From Thermoguttaceae bacterium (GTDB lineage: Bacteria > Planctomycetota > Planctomycetia > Pirellulales > Thermoguttaceae), in NCBI GenBank assembly GCA_017559825.1, contig JAFYQR010000223.1, positions 1-64,000 on the forward strand: 64,000 bases of DNA, read 5' to 3'. The position numbers and the translations under genes were made by a program. The notes beneath the pieces are model-generated. The model saw only the letters and a program-made list of their open reading frames with translations, was not told where the DNA came from and did no database searches. Positions within the stretch are counted from its first letter, which is position 1; the number at the start of each line of letters is the position of its first letter. Positions 1 through 6,934 of this stretch are shown here, one piece after another.

Positions 1-361
1 GGCGAGCCGCGCCTCCCGTCGTCGGTTCGGTCGTTTCCTCGTACCGTCCGCGCCCGAAATAAAGCTCGCCGAAAAACCGCGCCTCAAAATTCAAATCCGC
101 CGAAAACGAGCGCAAGCCTTCAAGCCGAGCGATCGAATCGCGCAAAAGCCGCTCCGCCTCCGAAGCCGTCGCGCCGTCCGCAAACGCCGCCTCCGCCGAC
201 GAGTCGAACTCGTCGAGTCGCTCGACCGCCGCGCTCGGTCCGGTCGCGCCGACCGCTTCGTCCAACGTTCGCCCGACCGACCAAGAAGCGACGCAAGCCG
301 CCGACGCCGCGACGCCGCACCAAAGCCCGAGCTTCGCCGCTCTTGTCATCCGTTCGCCCAT
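1..361 (-). CDS. Secreted protein of unknown function, 3' end outside the window (partial)
   Basis: This open frame begins at ATG 361 with an in-frame ATG at 349 and runs without a stop off the left edge, giving about 120 residues. The start is supported by a GGAGGG ribosome-binding site about 8 bases upstream. The first ~30 residues are a signal peptide: a short basic start (MGERMTRAAK) followed by a hydrophobic stretch rich in Ala, Cys and Trp. The later part carries a Leu-rich helix and then a motif reading FFGELYFGRGRYEE. To my memory this resembles secreted planctomycete proteins with a G-x-G-R-Y-type segment, but I cannot name the family. Other frames here show no comparable features. 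The missing C-terminus limits interpretation. Confidence 0.6.
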   Translation of the reverse strand, partial: MGERMTRAAKLGLWCGVAASAACVASWSVGRTLDEAVGATGPSAAVERLDEFDSSAEAAFADGATASEAERLLRDSIARLEGLRSFSADLNFEARFFGELYFGRGRYEETTEPTTGGAAR

Positions 362-508
362 CGTTTTCGCCCTCCGATCTTGCCGATCCGAATCGTCGCG
401 CGGTTTGAACCGACGACGCCTAATTTAACGTTAATAACCTTCGTAACCGTCGAACGTATTTTAGCGACGGCTCGCCGCGGTTCTTGCGGAGAAACGCCCG
501 GTTTTTCC

Positions 509-537
509 TTGAAAAACGGCGACTCTTGAATTATAAT
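509..537 (+). promoter_or_regulatory. Strong sigma70-type promoter upstream of the 968 gene
   Basis: A -35 TTGAAA (509-514) and a perfect -10 TATAAT (532-537) are separated by 17 bp. The predicted start near 544 would leave an untranslated leader of about 425 nt before the ATG at 968. Confidence 0.6.
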
Positions 538-967
538 AAAAATTATTCGGGCAAAACCCGCGCCTCGCAAGGTCGGCGCCGCGTATTGTACCAAATATAA
601 CGATTTTGCGCTACCGTTTTTTTCGCAAAATCTCGGTTTTCCTTAAAAATATCAACGAAGGCCCGCGCGACCTTCCGATAATAAGTAAGAAATTCGTTAA
701 AAATTTTATCGATGCGTCGATTTTTAACGTCCGCCCGTCGTCGATCGGAGACTTTTCCGGCGTCGAGCGCCGTTTTCGTCGGACTTTTGCCCGCTCGAAA
801 CGCGGCGCGTCGTTAGTCGTTTGATTTTACGTCGTTTTCCGACGTTCGTTCGAGCTTTTCGCTCGGCGGAACGGTTCGGGACGCGGCGTTTTCGTCGAAC
901 GACGCGAACCTTAAAGGGCGTCGGGCAAAACCTTCGACCCACAGACCTCAAATTGGAGACAAAACAG
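538..967 (+). other. Long leader region with a 9-bp inverted repeat
   Basis: No convincing gene lies between the promoter and the 968 start. A perfect inverted repeat (602-610 GATTTTGCG against 624-632) encloses a 13-nt T-rich loop, and a smaller CGGG/CCCG hairpin lies just downstream of the promoter. No T-tract terminator follows, so this may be a regulatory leader. A ribosome-binding site GGAG at 955-958 serves the next gene. Confidence 0.35.
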
Positions 968-1822
968 ATGCGTTGCAAAGTCCTGTTGTTGGCGCTTACC
1001 GTCGTCGTCGCTTGCGGAGCGGGCCCGTTCCGCGGCGGTTTTATCGGTCGTCCCGCGGCGCCCGCCGCCGCGCCGGTTCCGGTCGCTTCCCAAACCGCCG
1101 TCGTCGCTCAACCGCGTCAAACGGAAGTCGCTCAAATTCTCTTCAAGGGCGCGGACGGCATGAACATTAATTGGGACACGATCGTCATCGGCGGTTTCGA
1201 CTCCGAACCGTTGGTCAGCCCGGGTCTCCAAAACTTCGCGACGGCTCGCAGCTATCGTCTGAAGCTCTCGAACATCCCGAACCGTCCGAATCTGACGCTC
1301 TATCCGACGCTGACGATCAACGCCGTCACGCCGCGCACGAAGGCTTACCTCGACCACAACGCGATTCCGGTTAAGTTCACCGACGCCGACTTCGACCAAA
1401 TTCAAAGCGGCAACTTCGTTACGAAGGTGATCTTCCTCCCGTCGCCGAAATTCCAAAACCTCGCGCTCGTCGGCGGCGTCGACACGATCGTCAACACCCA
1501 GCTTCCGGCCGGAACCGACCCGATCGCCGAAGCGCAAAACCGCGGCGCGATCCTCGCCGTCGTTCAAATCGGGAACAAAGACCTCTCGCTCCAAGGCTCG
1601 ACCTTTAATCCGTCGACGCTCTCCGCGATTCCGTCGCAACAAATTCCGATCTCCGGCGTCAACGCCGCGCCGTTCGGAACTCCGGCCGCCGGCCCCGTCC
1701 CGGCCAAGCTTCCGACCGTTCCGGTTCCGGAACAACCGAAAATGCTGATCGAACCGGCCAGCCCGAATCCGTCGACCGGCGTCCCGTCCGTCGAAAACTG
1801 GAGCGGCAGCAACTTCAACTAG
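968..1822 (+). CDS. Exported planctomycete-type protein of unknown function, copy A
   Basis: The protein has 284 residues. ATG 968 was chosen because GGAG lies 9 bases upstream and the N-terminus (MRCKVLLLALTVVVACG) is a typical signal peptide; the frame is open further upstream but that part has no such features. A central domain (roughly residues 50-190) contains YRLKLSNIPN, LYPTLTI and FVTKVIFLPSP, and these elements recur in the next gene. The C-terminus is Pro/Ala/Val-rich and low in complexity. Together they form a tandem paralogous pair of secreted proteins, a type I recognise from planctomycete genomes without an assigned function. A hairpin terminator follows at 1851. The envelope location is inferred from the signal peptide. 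Confidence 0.8.
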   Translation: MRCKVLLLALTVVVACGAGPFRGGFIGRPAAPAAAPVPVASQTAVVAQPRQTEVAQILFKGADGMNINWDTIVIGGFDSEPLVSPGLQNFATARSYRLKLSNIPNRPNLTLYPTLTINAVTPRTKAYLDHNAIPVKFTDADFDQIQSGNFVTKVIFLPSPKFQNLALVGGVDTIVNTQLPAGTDPIAEAQNRGAILAVVQIGNKDLSLQGSTFNPSTLSAIPSQQIPISGVNAAPFGTPAAGPVPAKLPTVPVPEQPKMLIEPASPNPSTGVPSVENWSGSNFN

Positions 1823-1850
1823 TTTCGCGTCGGTTCCTTTTTTACTTCGC

Positions 1851-1884
1851 GCCGAAAACGTTTAACCGCGTTTTCGGCGTTTTG
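1851..1884 (+). terminator. Intrinsic terminator after the 968 gene
   Basis: A near-perfect 10-bp stem, GCCGAAAACG pairing with CGTTTTCGGC, is followed by GTTTT. Confidence 0.6.
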
Positions 1885-2049
1885 GCGACGCGCCGCGCTT
1901 CGGTTCGACGCGCCGTTCCTCCCTTCGCGAACGAACTCGCCTTTTGGAAGAACGCCGATCGCGTTTCTCGACGGCGACGCGTTCGTTTTTATTATCGCCG
2001 GAACGCCGAGTCAACGTCTTTTGAAGATAGAGAAAATAGAAAAGTTAAG

Positions 2050-2979
2050 ATGAGCCGCAAACGCCTCGTTCAACGCGCTTTCCAAGCGCTTTCGACCTTC
2101 GTTCTTCGTTCGTCGTTCGCGGCGGCCGCGTTCGTCCTCCTTTTCAACGGCGGGTTCGTCGCCGCGCAAACCGCTCCGACCGGCTCGCACTACCTTCACC
2201 GCCCGTCTCTGCCGACCGGCGAGCTCGCGAGTTTTCATCGTTTGAACGGCGAGCGTCTCGACCGTCCGCAACCGGTCGCTTGGAAGCTCCCGGACGGCGT
2301 TCGCGTCGGAATCGCCGCGCCTGGCGGCTACGCTTTTAACGCGAAAATCGACGCGACCGAAGCGCGCTTTCCTTGGTTGATCAACGCGTTCGCGCTCCAA
2401 CCGGGCCGAGTTTACCGCTTCCAACTGACCGATATTCCGTTCAATCCGGATCGCGCTCTTTATCCGACGCTCGAGTTGATCGGTCGTTTGAACCCGCCCG
2501 CCGGCCGCGAATGGGACTTCCCGATCGAAATCGAATTGCCGCAAGCCGACCTTGAGCTCGCGCTCAACGGCAACTTAGTAACGCGCGTCGTTTTCGTCGA
2601 AAATTCCGAAAACGCTCGTCCGACCGACGCCGCGCGTTCGACCGCCGACTTGACGGTCGACGTTCCGAACGGTTTCGATCCGGTCGCGGTCGCCGAATCG
2701 AAGGGGCGCGTCGTCGCGATTCTTCGCGTCGGGAGCCGCGCTCCGATCAATCTTCCGAGCGTCGACGATCCGTTCTACTTCGGTTTGCCGCCGTTCGCGC
2801 TCGCGCCGTCGAGTTTGCAACCGCTCGGCGCGTCGCCGGAGACGTTCGACGTCGTCGAAGGCGCCGAAACAAGCGAAACGGTCGATTCGGCGGAAACGAC
2901 CGAAGAAATCGACGCGCCGAAAACGCTCGAAACGGCCGAGCCCGAATCCGACGTTCCGGCCCCGACCGACGCGAAGTAA
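2050..2979 (+). CDS. Exported planctomycete-type protein of unknown function, copy B
   Basis: The protein has 309 residues. The frame is open from 1882, but the ATG at 2050 begins a good signal peptide (basic MSRKRLVQR, then a hydrophobic Phe/Ala/Leu segment ending near VAAQ), so I start there. The central part shares the order YRFQLTDIPF, ALYPTLELI, LVTRVVFVE and a DPVAVAESKG element with the protein encoded just upstream, so the two are paralogues. The last ~60 residues are acidic and Thr/Glu-rich, different from the Pro-rich tail of copy A. A strong terminator follows at 3032. The ribosome-binding site is weak. The function is unknown. Confidence 0.78.
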   Translation: MSRKRLVQRAFQALSTFVLRSSFAAAAFVLLFNGGFVAAQTAPTGSHYLHRPSLPTGELASFHRLNGERLDRPQPVAWKLPDGVRVGIAAPGGYAFNAKIDATEARFPWLINAFALQPGRVYRFQLTDIPFNPDRALYPTLELIGRLNPPAGREWDFPIEIELPQADLELALNGNLVTRVVFVENSENARPTDAARSTADLTVDVPNGFDPVAVAESKGRVVAILRVGSRAPINLPSVDDPFYFGLPPFALAPSSLQPLGASPETFDVVEGAETSETVDSAETTEEIDAPKTLETAEPESDVPAPTDAK

Positions 2980-3031
2980 CGCCTCGGCCCGTCGGCGATC
3001 GGCCCCGACCGACGCGGAGTCCCCTTAAGCG

Positions 3032-3060
3032 GCGGAGCGTTTTCGCTCCGCTTTTTTCGT
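3032..3060 (+). terminator. Intrinsic terminator after the second secreted paralogue
   Basis: A perfect 8-bp stem GCGGAGCG/CGCTCCGC with a TTTT loop is followed directly by six T. Confidence 0.8.
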
Positions 3061-3082
3061 TTCCTTTCCGTTTTCAAACAAA

Positions 3083-3835
3083 ATGCCCGTCGATTTCGAT
3101 CTCGTTCAAGGCGCGCCGCGTTCGTTCGACGCGTCGTTATCTCGCTCGTTCCGCCTCGTGTTGGGAAGTCGTTCGCCTCGCCGTCGTTCTCTTTTGACCG
3201 CCGCCGGTTGTCGCTTCGCGGTTCTTCCGTCCGACGACGCCGTCGAGGAAAGCGAGCCGCTCGACGGTCTCTCGCCGTCGGAACTCGTCGACCGCTTGGC
3301 GTTCGTCAAAGCGCGAGACGTCGTTCGCCGTCTGAGCCCGCTCGTCGAACCGCCCGTTTCTCCCGAATCGCCCGAAACGGCCGCGCTTCGTCGGGAGTTC
3401 GCGTCAATTTTCGGCGAGTCTACCGCGCCGTTCGTCGTCGTTTCCTGCGATTCGGTCGCGGTTTGCGACGGCGAAATTTTGGGCAAGCCCGCCGACCGCG
3501 CCGACGCCGAGCGCATCCTCCGTCTGCTGAGCGGAACCGAGCACGAAGTTCGCACCGGGCTCTGCCTTTGGACGGCGCCGGAAAATCGCGTCTTGCGCCG
3601 CGTCGAAATTTCGCGCCTCTACATGGAGCCGTTTTCGGAGGAGCGGCTCGCCGCGTATCTTGAGAGCGGTCTTTGGACGGGAAAAGCCGGCGCGTTCGGT
3701 TATCAAGACGGAAACGATTGGCTGCGTATGACTTCCGGTTCCGAATCGAACGTTGTCGGGCTCCCGCTCGGCGCGCTCGCCGACTCGCTGCGAACGTTGG
3801 CCGCGGAGTCGGCGCCGTCGAGCGGTTCAGTTTAG
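3083..3835 (+). CDS. maf: Maf-type nucleoside triphosphate pyrophosphatase
   Basis: This is a Maf/YhdE-family enzyme, which hydrolyses noncanonical or modified NTPs to NMP and pyrophosphate in the cytoplasm. The family signature SRSPRR lies at residues 29-34. The SCDSV segment near 120 carries the conserved catalytic-region aspartate. GKPADRADAERILRLLSGTEHEVRTG is the typical mid-domain, and KAGAFGYQD matches the late conserved loop. At 250 residues it is longer than the usual ~190-200, because of an N-terminal extension of about 24 residues and a Pro/Ser/Glu-rich insertion around residues 85-118. No clear ribosome-binding site precedes the ATG. Family assignment is firm; the exact substrate is not determined. 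Confidence 0.9.
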   Translation: MPVDFDLVQGAPRSFDASLSRSFRLVLGSRSPRRRSLLTAAGCRFAVLPSDDAVEESEPLDGLSPSELVDRLAFVKARDVVRRLSPLVEPPVSPESPETAALRREFASIFGESTAPFVVVSCDSVAVCDGEILGKPADRADAERILRLLSGTEHEVRTGLCLWTAPENRVLRRVEISRLYMEPFSEERLAAYLESGLWTGKAGAFGYQDGNDWLRMTSGSESNVVGLPLGALADSLRTLAAESAPSSGSV

Positions 3836-4313
3836 TCGAGCGAGCGAACGACGCGTTAAAATCGTTTCGACCGTTAAAATCAGTCGTCTTTTGTTCGAAC
3901 CGCCCGGTTTGTCGACGCTCGTCGCCCCTTTTTCTCCTTTCGCGAAGGAAGAAATCGCGACGTTTTTCAACGCGCCGCAAGAAAATAAAAAACGCCGACA
4001 AGTTTCCCCGTCGACGTTTGCTCGGCGCGCTCGCCGTCGAAACCTCGTACTTTTTCGACGTCGAACGCGACCGCCTAAAACGCGCTCGGCTTTCGACGCG
4101 GCAACCCGAACCGCGCCCAAACGCTCGCGCCGTTTTCGACGCGGCAACCCTATCCGCGTCGAAACGTCCGCGCCGCTTCGATTTGAAACGGCGACGCGTT
4201 TTGTTCTCTCGTTGTTTTTGTTTCGTCGACGCGATTTCCGGCGCTGAAACCGCCGTTCCGAGCGTCGACCGTTTTTCGTTCCGTCGCGTCGATTTCGCGA
4301 CGTCGTTTGATTT
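3836..4313. other. Convergent intergenic region with a duplicated hairpin motif
   Basis: This region separates the 3' ends of maf (+) and a small - strand gene and shows no gene with family features. A 17-bp sequence TTTCGACGCGGCAACCC occurs twice (4091-4107 and 4134-4150). The second copy forms an 11-bp perfect hairpin with 4154-4164 and loop CAACCCTAT. The first copy forms only a 5-bp stem. Confidence 0.4.
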
Positions 4314-4562
4314 TCAGCTCGTCGGATGAATTTCGCTGATCGAGCGACCAAGTTTGCGTTGTCCGGTCGAGCTCGACGAAACGCGGCGCTTGCTCGTCGT
4401 CGACGAATTTTCCGGCGCTTCGTTTTGCAGAAACGCCATGATCTTGTCGCGAGCGGCTTCCGGCTCGTGCGGCGCGCCCATTTGCTCGACGGCGTCCGAA
4501 ACGCCCATCAGCACCGAGCGTTTCACCCCTTCGCGAATCCATTCGAAAAAGTTAAAGTCCAT
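4314..4562 (-). CDS. Small conserved-looking protein of unknown function
   Basis: The protein has 82 residues. An excellent ribosome-binding site (AAGGAGG, about 7 bases before ATG 4562) marks it as a real gene. The first ~50 residues form an amphipathic region beginning MDFNFFEWIREGVKRSVLMG, followed by SDAVEQMG and an acidic helix. The last 30 residues are Ser/Thr/Arg-rich and probably disordered. There is no signal peptide or membrane segment. I have the impression of similar small proteins in planctomycetes but cannot name a family. It is divergent to the coiled-coil gene at 5109 with a 546-bp gap between them. Confidence 0.7.
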   Translation of the reverse strand: MDFNFFEWIREGVKRSVLMGVSDAVEQMGAPHEPEAARDKIMAFLQNEAPENSSTTSKRRVSSSSTGQRKLGRSISEIHPTS

Positions 4563-5108
4563 CGTTCCCCTCCTTCATATCGTCGCTTACCGTCGGCGCG
4601 ATGCGCTCCGTCGCGTCTTTTTTTTCGCCGAGCGGCGGCGCTTTTTCCCGTTTTATCGAAATCGACGCCCCGTTATTCCGCGATTCTCCGGAAAACGGCG
4701 TCGGTCGCCGAGTTTCGCCGGCTTTTTTACTTGTTTTATTTTCTCGCCGACGCCGCTTTTTCGGCGGACGCGTCGACGGACGAGCGAAACGATCGGGGCG
4801 CGATCAAACGCCCTCCTCTCGTTATTACGTCGTCGAACGGAAAGATAACAAAAAAAACGGGCGGCGTCCAGAGCTTTTTCGGCAAAAAAGGCGCAGGCTC
4901 GGTCGATTTTAACGATTTTACAAAAATTCCTAAATTTTCCGCGAGCGTTTGTCGATAACGCTATTGTCGGCGGCGCGTCGTTTCGACGACCTCGTTTTTC
5001 GCGCCGCCACCTTTTCGCTTATCGTTTTATTCGTTCGCGCTTTTCCCTTTTCGCGATTTCGTCCGTTTTCGCTTGTCGCCTTATTTTGTTCAATTTGAAG
5101 GAGCCGTT
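4563..5108. other. Divergent intergenic region, no gene seen
   Basis: No coding frame here has a start signal or a recognisable domain. It must carry the control regions of the two divergent genes, but I could not place a convincing promoter. A GAAGGAG ribosome-binding site at about 5097-5103 belongs to the 5109 gene. Confidence 0.4.
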
Positions 5109-6479
5109 ATGACGTCGCAACTCCAAGACGCGCCTCAAACCCCGTCGACCGAAACGACCCTCGTTACGAGCGAGCAATTCATCGCGCTGGAACGGGCCCG
5201 GTTGGAAAAATGGGCGTTTTCGCTCCGAGAACGCGAAGACGCGCTCGATCGCCGTTTCGGCGTTTTGAACGCCCGCGTCGCCTCGCTCGAGGGAGCGGCT
5301 CGACGTTGCGCCGAGGAAACGGCGGAGGTTCGCGAACAAGCCGTCGAGCTTGAAGCGGTCGCCGAAGAGCAAGCGCAAATCGCGCTCCGACTCGACGCTC
5401 GCGCCGCCGAGATCGAATTGGCGAACGCCGAAAGCGCCGAGTCGACGCGCCGAGCCGCCGCGTTGCGGGCCGACGTTGAAACGCGAGAGCGCCGAGCCGC
5501 CGAAACGGAACGAACGCTCGAACGGCGAACTCGCGAACTCGCCGACAAAGAGCGCGAGCTCGGGTTGAAATTCGACGAGCGCGAACGCGTTCTCGGCGGC
5601 AAACTCGACGAGCGCGAACGAACGCTCGCCGTCCGCGAGCTCGAACTCGACGAAAAGGAACGAGCGCTCGACGCGAAAGAGCGAACCGTCGCGCAAAAAG
5701 AGCGAACCGCGACCGCCCGGCTCCGCGAACTCGACGCCCGCGAGCTCGATTTCGGCGAAAAAGAGCGAGCCGTCGCGCAAACGGAACGAACGCTCGCCGT
5801 CAAAGAACGCGAAATCGACGAAAAAGAGCGAGCCGTCGCGCAAAAAGAGCGCTCGCTCGTTTCGAAAGAACGCGAAATCGACGAAAAAACGCGCTCGCTC
5901 GAAGCTCGGGAACTCGAATTCGCCGCCAAGGAGCTCGAAGTCGACGAAAAAGAACGCCTCGCCGACGAAAAAGAACGCGCGCTCAAAATCCGCGAGCGCG
6001 AACTCGAAGCGAAAACGCTCGAAATCGGCGCGAAAGAGCTCGAAATTGACGAAAAAGAGCGAACGCTCGGCGAACGAACTCGCGAGTTCGGCAAGAAAGA
6101 GCGCGAACTCAACGTTCGCATTCTCGCCTTCGACGCGAAAGCGCTCGAAATCGACGAAAAGGAACGGACGTTCGGCGCCAAAGAACGCGCGTTCGGCAAA
6201 AAAGAACGAGATTTCGACGAAAAAGAACGAACGTTCGGCCTCAAAGAACGCGAGTTCGACGAAAAAGAACGCCAATTCGGCGAAAAAGAGCGAGCGTTCG
6301 GCGTCAAGGAACGCGAATTCGGCGAAAAAGAGCGCGAACTCGACGCCAAAGAGCGCGAGTTCGACGAAAAGGAACGCGAGTTCGGCGAGCGCACTCGCCG
6401 CGCTTTCGAAACGCTCCGCAACCAACGCGCGATTTTGCTTCAGCTGCGCCAAGAAATCGAACGCGAAGCCGCCGCTTGA
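5109..6479 (+). CDS. Long heptad-repeat coiled-coil protein (KER-repeat)
   Basis: The protein has 456 residues. ATG 5109 follows GAAGGAG by about 5 bases. After a ~30-residue nonrepetitive start, nearly the whole chain is helical and highly charged. From about residue 140 to 440 it is built of seven-residue units of the form K-E-R-x-x-x-x, where the last four vary (ELDE, AFGV, EFGE, TLAV), so KER recurs in strict heptad register. It ends with a helix QLRQEIEREAAA. There is no signal peptide, membrane segment or catalytic motif. It is likely a cytoplasmic structural or scaffolding rod. The 21-bp DNA periodicity leaves all antisense frames open; those are artefacts. No named family is claimed. 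Confidence 0.85.
   Translation: MTSQLQDAPQTPSTETTLVTSEQFIALERARLEKWAFSLREREDALDRRFGVLNARVASLEGAARRCAEETAEVREQAVELEAVAEEQAQIALRLDARAAEIELANAESAESTRRAAALRADVETRERRAAETERTLERRTRELADKERELGLKFDERERVLGGKLDERERTLAVRELELDEKERALDAKERTVAQKERTATARLRELDARELDFGEKERAVAQTERTLAVKEREIDEKERAVAQKERSLVSKEREIDEKTRSLEARELEFAAKELEVDEKERLADEKERALKIRERELEAKTLEIGAKELEIDEKERTLGERTREFGKKERELNVRILAFDAKALEIDEKERTFGAKERAFGKKERDFDEKERTFGLKEREFDEKERQFGEKERAFGVKEREFGEKERELDAKEREFDEKEREFGERTRRAFETLRNQRAILLQLRQEIEREAAA
5529..6399 (+). repeat. 21-bp coding repeat underlying the KER heptads
   Basis: The DNA is a degenerate 21-bp tandem repeat (core AAAGAACGCGAA/GAGCGC with a variable 9-bp part). The copies are similar but not identical, which suggests old duplication plus selection on the heptad register. 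Boundaries are approximate. Confidence 0.6.
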
Positions 6480-6934
6480 TCGGTCGCGCTCGTTCGCTTC
6501 CCGTCTTCGACGAGCGAACGCTCGTTTGTCCCCGAACGCTCGTTCGTCCGTTCGGAGCGTCGATTGTCCCCGACGCTCCGCGACCGCGCCGCCTCGTCTC
6601 GTCGACGGGAGCGGCGCGTTTTGTTTCCCTTCTCCTTCTTTTTACGTCCGATTCTTCCGGTCGTTCGCAAAATAACGACTCGAGCGGCTCGTCTTTCAAA
6701 AACCGCCCCCGTTTGCGTTCGACGCGAGCTTGCCAAGAGCGACGAACGCGAGTACAATGGTTTCGGCCCCGACTTCGAAACGCTCGACGCGCCGCCGTTC
6801 GACGCGTTTTTCGGCCGCGCTCGGAGCCGGTCGACCAACGTTTTCCCCCTTAATATTAACAAACGACGAAACGACGCGAAAAAGCCCCCGTTTTCCGCGA
6901 CGTCGTTTCATTTCTGCAACGCCGGAGAATTCCG
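6480..6934. other. Intergenic region before the dsbD-like gene
   Basis: No gene is seen. A 6-bp CGAGCG/CGCTCG hairpin at 6511-6524 followed by TTTG may be a weak terminator of the coiled-coil gene. A promoter is annotated separately at 6730. Confidence 0.4.
6730..6758 (+). promoter_or_regulatory. Candidate sigma70-type promoter for the dsbD-like gene
   Basis: TTGCCA (6730-6735), 17 bp, TACAAT (6753-6758). The predicted leader is about 170 nt. Confidence 0.5.

Noticed and set aside
4091-4150. Two 17-bp direct repeats considered as a CRISPR or attachment site
   Set aside because: Only two copies with 26 bp between them and a hairpin-forming loop; no cas genes or integrase nearby.
5019-6452. 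Long - strand frames antisense to the KER-repeat gene
   Set aside because: They arise from the 21-bp repeat; their products are monotone Phe/Ser/Leu or Arg/Ser repeats without start signals.
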